Positions 1 to 5,705 of a DNA stretch of 5,781 nt are shown in pieces (the stretch's first letter is position 1; each line of letters starts with the position of its first letter). A program made the translations under genes and the position numbers. The notes beneath the pieces were generated by a model. It saw nothing but the letters and a program-made list of their open reading frames with translations, was not told the DNA's origin and made no database searches. Origin of the DNA: Nitrospirota bacterium (GTDB lineage: Bacteria > Nitrospirota > RBG-16-64-22 > JACRHK01); the NCBI GenBank assembly GCA_016217625.1, contig JACRHK010000185.1, forward strand, positions 1 to 5,781. Direction: 5' to 3'.

Positions 1-26
1 ACGCGCAAGCGTGGTGCGGGGTTTAC

Positions 27-81
27 GACCTCGGACTTTGCCTGCCTGCCGGCAGGCAGGGACTTCGGACTTTGGACGATT
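27..81. repeat. Heptamer repeat split by a perfect 20-bp palindrome
   Basis: Two heptamers (27-40: gacctcg, gactttg) are followed by the perfect palindrome cctgcctgcc/ggcaggcagg (41-60), then by gacttcg and gactttg (61-74) and a degenerate unit gacgatt (75-81). The 14 bases on either side of the palindrome match at 13 of 14 positions. Removing exactly the 20-base palindrome leaves an in-phase array of five 7-bp units. The element lies directly after the fdx stop; the last unit touches the stop codon. It may act as a 3' mRNA stem for the operon, but it lacks the U-run of an intrinsic terminator on either strand. Confidence 0.8.
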
Positions 82-455
82 TAGTGCCCTCCCGCCCGGA
101 ACGGCTGGGTCTGGGGCGGGATCTCCACCACGATGTCGCCGCGGATCTTGGCCTGGCACCCCAGCCGGGAGATCAGGGTCAACCCCTCGGCCTCGTCGAG
201 CTGGTCCTCTTCCTCCTCCTGCATGGGCGAGAGGTGTTTCATCCCCTCCCGGACGATCACATGGCAGGTGGAGCAGGCGCAGTTCCCCCCGCAGTTGTGC
301 TCTAGGGGGATTTCGTGCTCCAGGGCCACGTCCAGGATGCTCTGTCCTTCCCGCGCTTTCACCGTCTTTCCCAGGTTGACGAACGTGACGGTGTAGGTGG
401 TCGCCGGTGTCTCCTGGGAAGCGGTTTGCGTTTTCTCTTCGATTTGAGTGGTCAT
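81..455 (-). CDS. fdx: ISC-type [2Fe-2S] ferredoxin
   Basis: Adrenodoxin-like ferredoxin of 124 residues that supplies electrons in the cytoplasm for cluster assembly on IscU. The cluster loop reads HNCGGNCACSTCHV. By alignment with E. coli Fdx the four ligands are C55, C61, C64 and C100, and the spacing from third to fourth ligand (36) equals that of E. coli; C59 is the extra cysteine also present there. The acidic stretch around residues 79-90 (EEEEDQLDEAE) fits the partner-binding face of this family. Residues 1-20 form a polar, Thr/Gln/Glu-rich tail that is probably disordered. The ATG at 455 is chosen because GGGAG lies six bases upstream and the product then has family length. An in-frame ATG at 491 would add 12 residues encoded by a palindromic repeat and has a poorly spaced Shine-Dalgarno. 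It is the last gene of the operon, 41 bp after hscA. The product call is near certain; the start is likely. Confidence 0.96.
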   Translation of the reverse strand: MTTQIEEKTQTASQETPATTYTVTFVNLGKTVKAREGQSILDVALEHEIPLEHNCGGNCACSTCHVIVREGMKHLSPMQEEEEDQLDEAEGLTLISRLGCQAKIRGDIVVEIPPQTQPFRAGGH

Positions 456-461
456 CTTTGG

Positions 462-466
462 CTCCC
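462..466 (-). promoter_or_regulatory. Ribosome binding site that fixes the fdx start
   Basis: GGGAG on the minus strand, six bases before the ATG at 455. It lies at the edge of the palindromic repeat at 465-490, so the repeat supplies part of the fdx translation signal. It argues against the upstream in-frame ATG at 491. Confidence 0.6.
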
Positions 467-490
467 TGCCTGCAGGCCGGCCGGCAGGCA
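465..490. repeat. Imperfect GC-rich palindrome between hscA and fdx
   Basis: The arms tgcctgc (467-473) and gcaggca (484-490) pair, and the centre contains the palindrome ggccggcc (475-482), giving a 24-base dyad with one mismatched pair (474/483). The outer parts cctgcctgc and cggcaggca are the same as in the perfect palindrome at 41-60, separated here by eight extra bases (aggccggc, 474-481). It is therefore best read as a second, diverged copy of the same small repeat family. It fills most of the 41-bp gap between hscA and fdx. As RNA it could fold into a stable stem just upstream of the fdx ribosome binding site. No U-run follows, so it is not a standard terminator. Confidence 0.75.
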
Positions 491-496
491 TCGCCT

Positions 497-2326
497 TCAG
501 CGTTTTAGCACCTCGTCGAGCTTCTTCTGCTGGACCGCTTCTTTGAGGGCCGCATCCATCAGCGCTTCCGCCAGGTGGTGGCTCGCCTCGTTGAGCCGCC
601 TGTTGGATTCGCGGATCCGGTGATGGTCCTCCCCTTCCCGCGCCGCTTTCAGTTCCGCGAGGGCGGCGCGGATCGCGGCGGTCTCCTCTTCGGGGATAAG
701 TTGGCTCCCCTGCACCAGCCCCTTCTCCGTGGCCCAGACCAGGGTATCGGCTTCGTTCCGGGCTTCGATGAGAAGCCGCTGGGCCACATCGCGCTCGGCG
801 AACTCAAACGATTCCCGGATCATCTGCTCCACTTGCTCGTCGGTGAGGCCGTATGAAGGCTTCACCTGGATCGACTGCTCCACCCCCTTCCGGGCATCCC
901 TGGCCGTGACGTTTAAGATGCCGTTGGCATCGATCAGGAACATCACCTCGATCCGAGGCATCCCGGCGGGCAGCGGCTCGATGTCCCTGAGCTGAAAACG
1001 GGCGAGGGGCCGGTTGTCGTTCGCCAGCTCCCGCTCGCCCTGCAGTACATGGATGTCCACGGAGCGCTGGCCGTCCACGGAGGTCGTGAAGATCTCCTTG
1101 GCGCTCGTGGGAATCGTCGTGTTACGGGGGATGATAAAGTTCATCACACCGCCCATCGTTTCGATCCCGAGGCTCAGGGGGGTCACATCCAGCAGGAGGA
1201 GGTCCTGGATCTCGCCTGCCAGGATCTGCGCCTGGATAGCCGCGCCGAGGGCAACCACCTCGTCGGGATTGATCTCGCAGTGAGGCGGCTTGCCGAAGAG
1301 CTCGGCCACCCGGCGCTGGACCAGGGGGATCCGTGTCGATCCGCCGACCAAAAGGACCTCATCCACCTCCGCCGGGGAGAGATGCGCGTCCTTTAAGGCC
1401 TGCAGGCAGGGCCCCAGCGATTTCTCCACGAGGTCGGCAATCAGTGATTCGAGCTCACCCCGGGTGAGGGTGCGGAGGTACTCCCGCCCGTCCGGCAGGG
1501 GGATCCGGAGAGAGGTCTCTTCAGTCGTGGAAAGCCTGCACTTCGCCTCTTCCACCGCGAGGCGGACGCGCTGGAGCATTTCCGGATTCTTCTCCAGATG
1601 AAGACCGTAGCGGGCGGCCATCTCCTGGAAGACGAGGGCCATCAGCCGGTGGTCGAAGTCGTCGCCGCCCAGGTGGGTGATCCCGTTTGTGGCCAGAACC
1701 TCGAAGATTCCTTCCCGGATCTTAAGCAGGGAGATGTCAAACGTCCCGCCGCCCAGGTCGTAGACGGCCACCACCCCTTCTTTCTTCTCCTGGAGGCCAT
1801 AGGCCAGGGAGGCGGCCGTCGGCTCGTTCACGATCCGGAGGACCTCCAGCCCCGCGATCCGGCCTGCGTCCTTCGTGGCCTGCCGCTGGCTGTCGTTGAA
1901 GTAAGCCGGGACGGTGATCACGGCCTGATTGACCTCCTCGCCGAAATGCTCTTCTGCCCGCCGCTTGAGCTCTCCCAAGATCATGGCGGAGAGCTCGGGG
2001 GGGGTGTATTCCCGCTCGCCGATCCGGACGCGGACTATCCCCTCTTCACTGCCGCTCAACTGATAGGGGAGGAAGCCGAGATCCTCCCGGAGATCGCGGA
2101 TCCCCTTCCCCATGAGCCGTTTGATGGAGTAGACGGTCCTTCCTCCGTTCGTCAGGCCGCGCAGCTTGGCTTCGTCGCCGATCAGGACACCGTCTTCTTC
2201 GAAAGAAAGGACGGAGGGGACAAGCTTGGATCCATCTCTCCCGGCAATCACCACGGGCTGCCGCCCGTCCATGTAGGCCACGAGGCTGTTCGTCGTGCCG
2301 AGATCAATCCCCACAATGCGGTTCAT
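497..2326 (-). CDS. hscA: Hsp70-class chaperone HscA of the ISC system
   Basis: ATP-dependent chaperone of 609 residues (E. coli HscA is 616) that, with HscB, binds IscU and promotes transfer of its cluster. The nucleotide-binding domain spans about residues 1-380, with the phosphate-1 motif GIDLGTTNS (6-14), the linking segment ITVPAYFNDSQRQATKDA (137-154), phosphate-2 VYDLGGGTFDIS (188-199) and the adenosine motif LLVGGSTRIPLVQ (325-337). The linker LLLLD (376-380) leads into the substrate domain. This carries blocks typical of HscA rather than DnaK: IPRNTTIP (399-406), QGERELANDNRPLARFQLR (429-447) and SIQVKPSYGLTD (485-496). The C-terminus lacks the long acidic or glycine-rich DnaK tail. 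A TTG lies one codon upstream, but the ATG at 2326 has the better spacing to GGAAG (five bases). It stands between hscB and fdx, as expected for hscA. Confidence 0.97.
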   Translation of the reverse strand: MNRIVGIDLGTTNSLVAYMDGRQPVVIAGRDGSKLVPSVLSFEEDGVLIGDEAKLRGLTNGGRTVYSIKRLMGKGIRDLREDLGFLPYQLSGSEEGIVRVRIGEREYTPPELSAMILGELKRRAEEHFGEEVNQAVITVPAYFNDSQRQATKDAGRIAGLEVLRIVNEPTAASLAYGLQEKKEGVVAVYDLGGGTFDISLLKIREGIFEVLATNGITHLGGDDFDHRLMALVFQEMAARYGLHLEKNPEMLQRVRLAVEEAKCRLSTTEETSLRIPLPDGREYLRTLTRGELESLIADLVEKSLGPCLQALKDAHLSPAEVDEVLLVGGSTRIPLVQRRVAELFGKPPHCEINPDEVVALGAAIQAQILAGEIQDLLLLDVTPLSLGIETMGGVMNFIIPRNTTIPTSAKEIFTTSVDGQRSVDIHVLQGERELANDNRPLARFQLRDIEPLPAGMPRIEVMFLIDANGILNVTARDARKGVEQSIQVKPSYGLTDEQVEQMIRESFEFAERDVAQRLLIEARNEADTLVWATEKGLVQGSQLIPEEETAAIRAALAELKAAREGEDHHRIRESNRRLNEASHHLAEALMDAALKEAVQQKKLDEVLKR

Positions 2327-2331
2327 CAAGA

Positions 2332-2339
2332 CTTCCTTT
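2332..2339 (-). promoter_or_regulatory. hscA ribosome binding site
   Basis: AAAGGAAG on the minus strand, five bases before the ATG at 2326. It would be only two bases from the alternative TTG at 2329, so it favours the ATG. Confidence 0.6.
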
Positions 2340-2369
2340 CGCAGCAGCTAAGTAATTTTCGCGTATCTA

Positions 2370-2411
2370 CATTTTTCAAGTTGCATTTTGCATTTTTCAT
2401 TTTGCAATCGA
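2370..2411. repeat. AT-rich 7-bp tandem repeat between hscB and hscA
   Basis: Six consecutive 7-bp units begin with 'ca' at 2370, 2377, 2384, 2391, 2398 and 2405. The consensus on the plus strand is CATTTTK; four units fit it fully and two are degenerate (caagttg, caatcga). The array takes up about half of the 88-bp gap between hscB and hscA, the longest gap inside the operon and much richer in A and T than the genes. On the mRNA it reads as repeated AAAATG and so creates several ATG triplets upstream of hscA. I see no promoter-quality pair of hexamers in the gap. Confidence 0.8.
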
Positions 2412-2415
2412 TATT

Positions 2416-3102
2416 TCACTGGGTTTCCTCAGCGATCTCTCGGAGGATGTTTTGAAGATACGTCCGGTGCGAGAGGAGGTCGCGGATTGCCTTCAGAATC
2501 TCCCGCTGAGACTCGGTGCAGGGCCCCTCCCCTGCTCCCAGCGCGTCCCACCGGCGCATGAGGGCCTGGATCCGATCCTCCACCTCCCGGTTCTTTTCCC
2601 CAAGCCGGGAGCGTTCATCGAACAGCTTGGCCCGCAGCTCCGGTTTGCGGCCGTCCCCGGACGTGCGATGCAGGTGCCGGAGCTCTTCGAGGGCCTCTCG
2701 GGTCTCCAGGATCTCTTCCAGAAGGTCGGGCGGCGGCTGTGAAGGGATCTCCCGGCAGGACCGTTCCTTGAGGTGGATGAGGTACTCCACCCGCGCGTAG
2801 GGGTCCTTGAGGGTCCGGTAGGCCTTGTTCAGCGTGGCGGAGTTGTCCAGGCTGATCCGCTGTTCCCTGGAGGTCTTCCCCCGGTAGAAGTCGGGGTGGA
2901 ACTTCCGGCTGAGGTCGTGGTAGATCCGCTCCAGGTCAGCGAGGTCGATTTCGAGGCGGTGGGGAAGCCCCAGGACGGTGAAGTAGTCTTCGCCATGGAT
3001 CGGCTGGACCTTCACGCATTGTTCGCAGAAATACTCCCCCCCGACCGTGGAATGGCAATGCCAGCACAGGTCGAGGGCCAGGGCCGCTCCGCGGGGTTCC
3101 AT
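2416..3102 (-). CDS. hscB: J-domain co-chaperone HscB with N-terminal four-cysteine domain
   Basis: J-protein of 228 residues that delivers IscU to HscA and stimulates its ATPase; E. coli HscB has 171. Residues 1-36 are an extension with CWHC (13-16) and CEQC (26-29), a likely zinc-binding knuckle like that at the start of human HSCB. The J domain follows at about 39-112, starting DYFTVLGLP, with the catalytic HPD at 69-71. The C-terminal domain, about 125-225, is a predicted helical bundle. LEEILETREALEE corresponds to the IscU-contact helix of E. coli HscB (LMEQLELREELDE), so L132, E133 and E136 probably touch IscU. The region around 145-175 is longer and more charged than in E. coli. The ATG at 3102 has GAGG five bases upstream, 17 bp after iscA. 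The identity is firm; zinc binding is inferred from the motif. Confidence 0.95.
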   Translation of the reverse strand: MEPRGAALALDLCWHCHSTVGGEYFCEQCVKVQPIHGEDYFTVLGLPHRLEIDLADLERIYHDLSRKFHPDFYRGKTSREQRISLDNSATLNKAYRTLKDPYARVEYLIHLKERSCREIPSQPPPDLLEEILETREALEELRHLHRTSGDGRKPELRAKLFDERSRLGEKNREVEDRIQALMRRWDALGAGEGPCTESQREILKAIRDLLSHRTYLQNILREIAEETQ

Positions 3103-3119
3103 CTTCGCCTCGAAGCGGA

Positions 3120-3473
3120 TCAGGCCGTGAACGAGGAGCCGCAGCCGCAGCTTTGCTTGGCGTTGGGATTGACGAACTTAAACCCCCCGCCGCTCAGCAT
3201 GTCGCCGAAATCCAGCGTGGTGCCGTACAGGTACAGGACGCTCTTGGCGTCCACGGCGACCCGGATGCCGTCCACCTCGAAGATCTGGTCGTGTTCGCTT
3301 GTCCGCGTGTCGAAGTTGAGGTGGTAGGAGAGGCCGGAGCATCCCCCTCCCTTCACCCCGACCCGAAGCACGGCTTCGGCGGGCGAGAGGCGATTGGCCT
3401 CCATGAGGCGCTTGACTTCTTTGACGGCTTTCTCCGTCACCATAATCGGCTGTTTCAGTGTCGTGTTCTCCAT
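3120..3473 (-). CDS. iscA: A-type iron-sulfur carrier IscA
   Basis: A-type carrier of 117 residues that receives iron or clusters from the IscU machinery and passes them to apo-proteins. The three conserved cysteines are present: C45 in GGGCSGLSY, and C109 and C111 in the C-terminal SCGCGSSF. The 63-residue spacing between the first and second equals that of E. coli IscA. SGGGFKFVNPNAKQSCGCG is the standard family end. The ATG at 3473 is chosen because AAGGAGA lies just upstream (GGAG, six-base spacing), and it sits 16 bp after the iscU stop. A TTG start at 3506 would overlap iscU and add a KPKPKPK tail read from a hexamer repeat. It could be called ErpA on sequence alone, since the families are close; its position between iscU and hscB supports IscA. 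Confidence 0.94.
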   Translation of the reverse strand: MENTTLKQPIMVTEKAVKEVKRLMEANRLSPAEAVLRVGVKGGGCSGLSYHLNFDTRTSEHDQIFEVDGIRVAVDAKSVLYLYGTTLDFGDMLSGGGFKFVNPNAKQSCGCGSSFTA

Positions 3474-3489
3474 CTCTGTCTCCTTAGGC

Positions 3490-3906
3490 TTAGGCTTTGG
3501 CTTCAACCGCCTGCGCGGTTTCGCTCTCCTGATGCTTTTTCTGATAATCGGACAGGGCCGCCTTGATGGCGTCCTCCGCCAGGACCGAGCAATGGATCTT
3601 CACCGGCGGCAGGCACAACTCCTCCACGATGTCCGTGTTCTTGATCTGCCGGGCCTCCTCGACGTTCTTCCCCTTGAGCCACTCGGTGGCCAGGCTGGAG
3701 CTGGCGATGGCGCTCCCGCAGCCGAACGTCTTGAACTTGGCGTCCTCGATGACGCCGTCCGGACCCACCTTAATCTGGAGCTTCATCACATCGCCGCATT
3801 CAGGGGCCCCCACGATGCCGGTGCCGACCTGCGGGTCGCTCTTATCCAGGCTCCCCATATTCCGGGGGTTGTTGTAGTGATCGATGACCTTTTCGCTGTA
3901 CGCCAT
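3490..3906 (-). CDS. iscU: Iron-sulfur cluster scaffold IscU
   Basis: Scaffold of 138 residues (E. coli 128) on which the cluster is assembled from IscS sulfur and iron. All cluster residues are visible: C37 and D39 in APECGDVMKLQI, C63 in FKTFGCGSAIASS, and H105 and C106 in KIHCSV. LPPVK at 99-103 is the peptide recognised by HscA, so this scaffold is matched to the chaperones encoded downstream. An extra cysteine, C98, precedes that motif. The last 15 or so residues (HQESETAQAVEAKA) form a polar tail longer than in E. coli and end in a hexamer-repeat tract. The ATG at 3906 has a full AGGAGG six bases upstream, the strongest ribosome binding site in the operon. This fits the need for much scaffold protein. 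The gap to iscS is 47 bp and contains a hairpin. Confidence 0.97.
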   Translation of the reverse strand: MAYSEKVIDHYNNPRNMGSLDKSDPQVGTGIVGAPECGDVMKLQIKVGPDGVIEDAKFKTFGCGSAIASSSLATEWLKGKNVEEARQIKNTDIVEELCLPPVKIHCSVLAEDAIKAALSDYQKKHQESETAQAVEAKA

Positions 3907-3935
3907 GATATTCCTCCTTCAGGAAGGTCCGCCTG

Positions 3936-3953
3936 CCCCGATCTCCATCGGGG
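3936..3953 (-). other. Hairpin directly after the iscS stop
   Basis: On the mRNA strand CCCCGAU, GGAG, AUCGGGG form a perfect 7-bp stem with a four-base loop. It abuts the iscS TGA (3956-3954), and the iscU ATG follows 30 bases later. No U-run follows, so it is not a classic terminator. An intra-operon stem at this place could slow 3'-to-5' decay, mark an RNA processing site or cause partial termination, setting iscS and iscU to different levels. A weaker 4-bp stem (3916-3919 with 3924-3927) covers part of the iscU Shine-Dalgarno. Confidence 0.7.
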
Positions 3954-5168
3954 TCAATCAACCTTCCAATTCACCGTCTTCAGATCGATCCCCTCCCGCG
4001 CCATCTCGTAGAGGGGGGACATCTCCCTGAGCCTCCGGACGGTCTCGATGACGCGCCCGATCACGTAATCGACCTCTTCTTCGGTGTTGAAACGCCCCAA
4101 GCCGAACCGGATGGACGAATGGGCCAGGTCGGCGCCGCGCCCCATGGCCTTGAGCACGTAGGAGGGCTCCAACGACGCCGAGGTGCAGGCGGACCCGGAA
4201 GACAGGGCGATCTCCTTCATTCCCATAAGGAGCGACTCCCCTTCCACGTAAGCGAAGCTGAGGTTCAGGTTGTGGGGCAGGCGCTCGGTGGGATGGCCGT
4301 TGAGATAGACCTCACCCAGCGTCTCCATGATGGTGTGCAGCATCTTGTCCCGGAAGCGGGCCAGTCGGGCCGATTCCTCGGTCATGACCGCGCCGGCGAT
4401 CTCGCAGGCCTTGCCGAAGCCGACAATGAGGGGGACCGGGAGGGTGCCGGAGCGCATCCCCCGCTCGTGTCCGCCGCCGTCGAAGAGCGGGGCCAGCCGG
4501 ACGCGGGGGTTTTTCTTCCGGACGTAGAGGGCGCCCACCCCCTTCGGGCCGTACATCTTGTGGGACGTGAACGACATGAGGTCGATCCCCATCGCCTCCA
4601 CGTCCACGGGGATCTTCCCCACCCCCTGCGTGGCGTCACAGTGGAACAACACGCCTCGTTCTTTCGCGATCCGCCCGATCTCCGCCGCGGGGTTGATCGT
4701 GCCGATTTCATTGTTCGCCAGCATAATGGAGATGAGGATCGTCCGTTCCGTAATCGCCTCCCGGACGGCATCGGGATCCACGCGGCCGTCCTCTCCCACC
4801 GGGAGGTAGGTGACCTGGATTCCCTGTTTCTCCAGCCGGCGGGCCGTATCGAGCACCGCGCGGTGCTCCGTCACGGCCGTGATGAGGTGGTCCCCCTTCT
4901 CCCGGTACATCTCCACGACCCCTTTGAGAGCCAGGTTGTCCGACTCCGTCGCCCCGCTGGTGAAGACGATCTCCTTGGGATCGGCATGGATGAGACGGGC
5001 AATCTGGGCGCGCGCGGACTCCACGGCCTGCTCGGCCTCCCAGCCGAAAGAATGGTTCCGGCTTGCCGCGTTGCCGAACTTCTCGGCGAAATAGGGAAGC
5101 ATCGCCTCTAGTGCGCGCGGATCCACCGGCGTGGTGGAATGAGAATCCATGTAAACGGGTAGCTTCAT
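3954..5168 (-). CDS. iscS: Cysteine desulfurase IscS
   Basis: PLP-dependent desulfurase of 404 residues, the same length as E. coli IscS. It converts cysteine to alanine and carries the sulfur as a persulfide to IscU. The PLP lysine is K204 in [11 protein letters not shown]102 (TEHRAV), D178 and Q181 (HCDATQG) hold the cofactor. The persulfide cysteine is C328 in [18 protein letters not shown], on the mobile loop. The long loop and the end [11 protein letters not shown] match group I IscS/NifS enzymes, whose C-terminus docks IscU. NifS is the main alternative, but the iscU-iscA-hscBA-fdx context settles IscS. The start ATG overlaps the iscR stop (ATGA), with AAGGAG six bases upstream inside iscR, so translation of the two is probably coupled. 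Confidence 0.97.
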   Translation of the reverse strand: MKLPVYMDSHSTTPVDPRALEAMLPYFAEKFGNAASRNHSFGWEAEQAVESARAQIARLIHADPKEIVFTSGATESDNLALKGVVEMYREKGDHLITAVTEHRAVLDTARRLEKQGIQVTYLPVGEDGRVDPDAVREAITERTILISIMLANNEIGTINPAAEIGRIAKERGVLFHCDATQGVGKIPVDVEAMGIDLMSFTSHKMYGPKGVGALYVRKKNPRVRLAPLFDGGGHERGMRSGTLPVPLIVGFGKACEIAGAVMTEESARLARFRDKMLHTIMETLGEVYLNGHPTERLPHNLNLSFAYVEGESLLMGMKEIALSSGSACTSASLEPSYVLKAMGRGADLAHSSIRFGLGRFNTEEEVDYVIGRVIETVRRLREMSPLYEMAREGIDLKTVNWKVD

Positions 5169-5608
5169 AGGGTGCTCCTTGTCGTATAGTGCAGCTTATC
5201 CAGTGAGTGCATTTCCGCCAGGGTCATGCTTTCCAGCAGATGGACGAAGCTGTCCTGGATAATCCGTAGCGGGCGCCGGATGTTGCAGCGATCCATCTGA
5301 TCGCAGTTTTGATCCTCATCGTGATAGCAGTCCACGATGCCGATGGGGCCTTCAATCGCCTCAACCACCTCAGCCACGGTGATCTCCGAGGGGGCTTTCG
5401 CCAGGGAATACCCGCCCTTCGGACCGATGTGGGCCGTGATGAACCCCTGCTTCGCCAGGCGTTGGAGGATCTTAGCCAGCAGCTCCATCGGGATCCTGTA
5501 CTTGTCGGCAATGGTCTTGATGCTGACGGGAGATCCGAACACCCCTTCTTCAGCGATGCAGTTCATCGCCATCAAGCCGTAATCGGTTTTCTTCGTGAGT
5601 TTTAACAT
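5165..5608 (-). CDS. iscR: Rrf2-family cluster-sensing regulator IscR
   Basis: Regulator of 147 residues with a winged helix-turn-helix (about 1-80; recognition helix near 40-52, wing [10 protein letters not shown] at 62-71), a dimer helix near 113-127 and a cluster loop with C94, C102 and C108. E. coli IscR uses C92, C98, C104 and H107, that is C-x5-C-x5-C-x2-H. Here the spacing is C-x7-C-x5-C and the position of the histidine is R111. The residue aligned with E. coli E43 is A45. The ATG at 5608 is chosen because [12 protein letters not shown] is the standard family start and GGAG lies four bases upstream. A GTG at 5683 falls upstream of the predicted transcription start, and an ATG at 5650 has no Shine-Dalgarno. 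As first gene of the operon it probably autoregulates it. Rrf2 identity is certain; the exact sensor type (IscR or another Rrf2 sensor) is slightly open. Confidence 0.93.
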   Translation of the reverse strand: MLKLTKKTDYGLMAMNCIAEEGVFGSPVSIKTIADKYRIPMELLAKILQRLAKQGFITAHIGPKGGYSLAKAPSEITVAEVVEAIEGPIGIVDCYHDEDQNCDQMDRCNIRRPLRIIQDSFVHLLESMTLAEMHSLDKLHYTTRSTL

Positions 5609-5648
5609 GTTTCTCCAGAACCGACTGATTGTATCGCCGACCTTAATC

Positions 5649-5673
5649 ATCTGCGACCGAAAGAGTCGTATAT
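5649..5673 (-). promoter_or_regulatory. Candidate IscR type-1-like operator over the transcription start
   Basis: The core GACT-CTTTC-GGTC has the GACT-N5-AGTC form of the E. coli type-1 IscR site with one core change, and the 25-bp window starts ATA and ends AT as in that consensus. By my count 18 of 25 positions fit the degenerate consensus as I remember it, and 7 of 12 dyad pairs match. It lies directly downstream of the -10 and covers the predicted start, where a bound regulator would block transcription. This is a motif match only. Confidence 0.4.
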
Positions 5674-5702
5674 ATAATGGCACTCACGCTGCATGCTGTC
5701 AA
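5674..5702 (-). promoter_or_regulatory. sigma70-type promoter of the isc operon
   Basis: On the minus strand the -35 is a perfect TTGACA (5702-5697). A 17-base spacer leads to the -10 CATTAT (5679-5674), preceded by TGC, an extended -10. The predicted start is near 5667, giving a leader of about 59 bases before iscR. A run rich in A and T lies directly upstream of the -35 and could act as an UP element. Confidence 0.75.
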
Positions 5703-5705
5703 GAG

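Noticed and set aside
1..12. Small hairpin acgc-gcaa-gcgt at the window edge
   Set aside because: Only four pairs and cut by the window edge; it is too weak to call alone, though it could be part of a longer stem.
41..60. Palindrome after fdx as an intrinsic terminator
   Set aside because: No U-run follows on either strand and the dyad has no loop. The operon terminator may lie beyond the window.
27..81. CRISPR-like repeats
   Set aside because: Units are 7 bp with no spacers. The single 20-bp palindrome is not a repeat-spacer pattern and no cas genes are present.
497..2326. Calling the Hsp70 gene dnaK
   Set aside because: The motifs in the substrate domain and the position between hscB and fdx fit HscA, and the DnaK C-terminal tail is absent.
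1598..2455. A 285-codon open frame on the plus strand, antisense to hscA
   Set aside because: It lies opposite a gene with all Hsp70 motifs, shows no recognisable domain and follows from the GC-rich codon bias of hscA.
3394..4011. A 205-codon plus-strand frame across iscA, iscU and the end of iscS
   Set aside because: It crosses three real genes and their gaps. The hydrophobic start resembles a membrane segment only because of the antisense reading of iscA.
4119..5111. A 330-codon open frame on the plus strand, antisense to iscS
   Set aside because: It is the mirror of the iscS reading frame, with low-complexity His, Gly and Arg-rich sequence and no family resemblance.
5609..5683. Longer IscR starting at GTG 5683 or ATG 5650
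   Set aside because: GTG 5683 lies upstream of the predicted transcription start, neither has a Shine-Dalgarno, and the family starts at [12 protein letters not shown].
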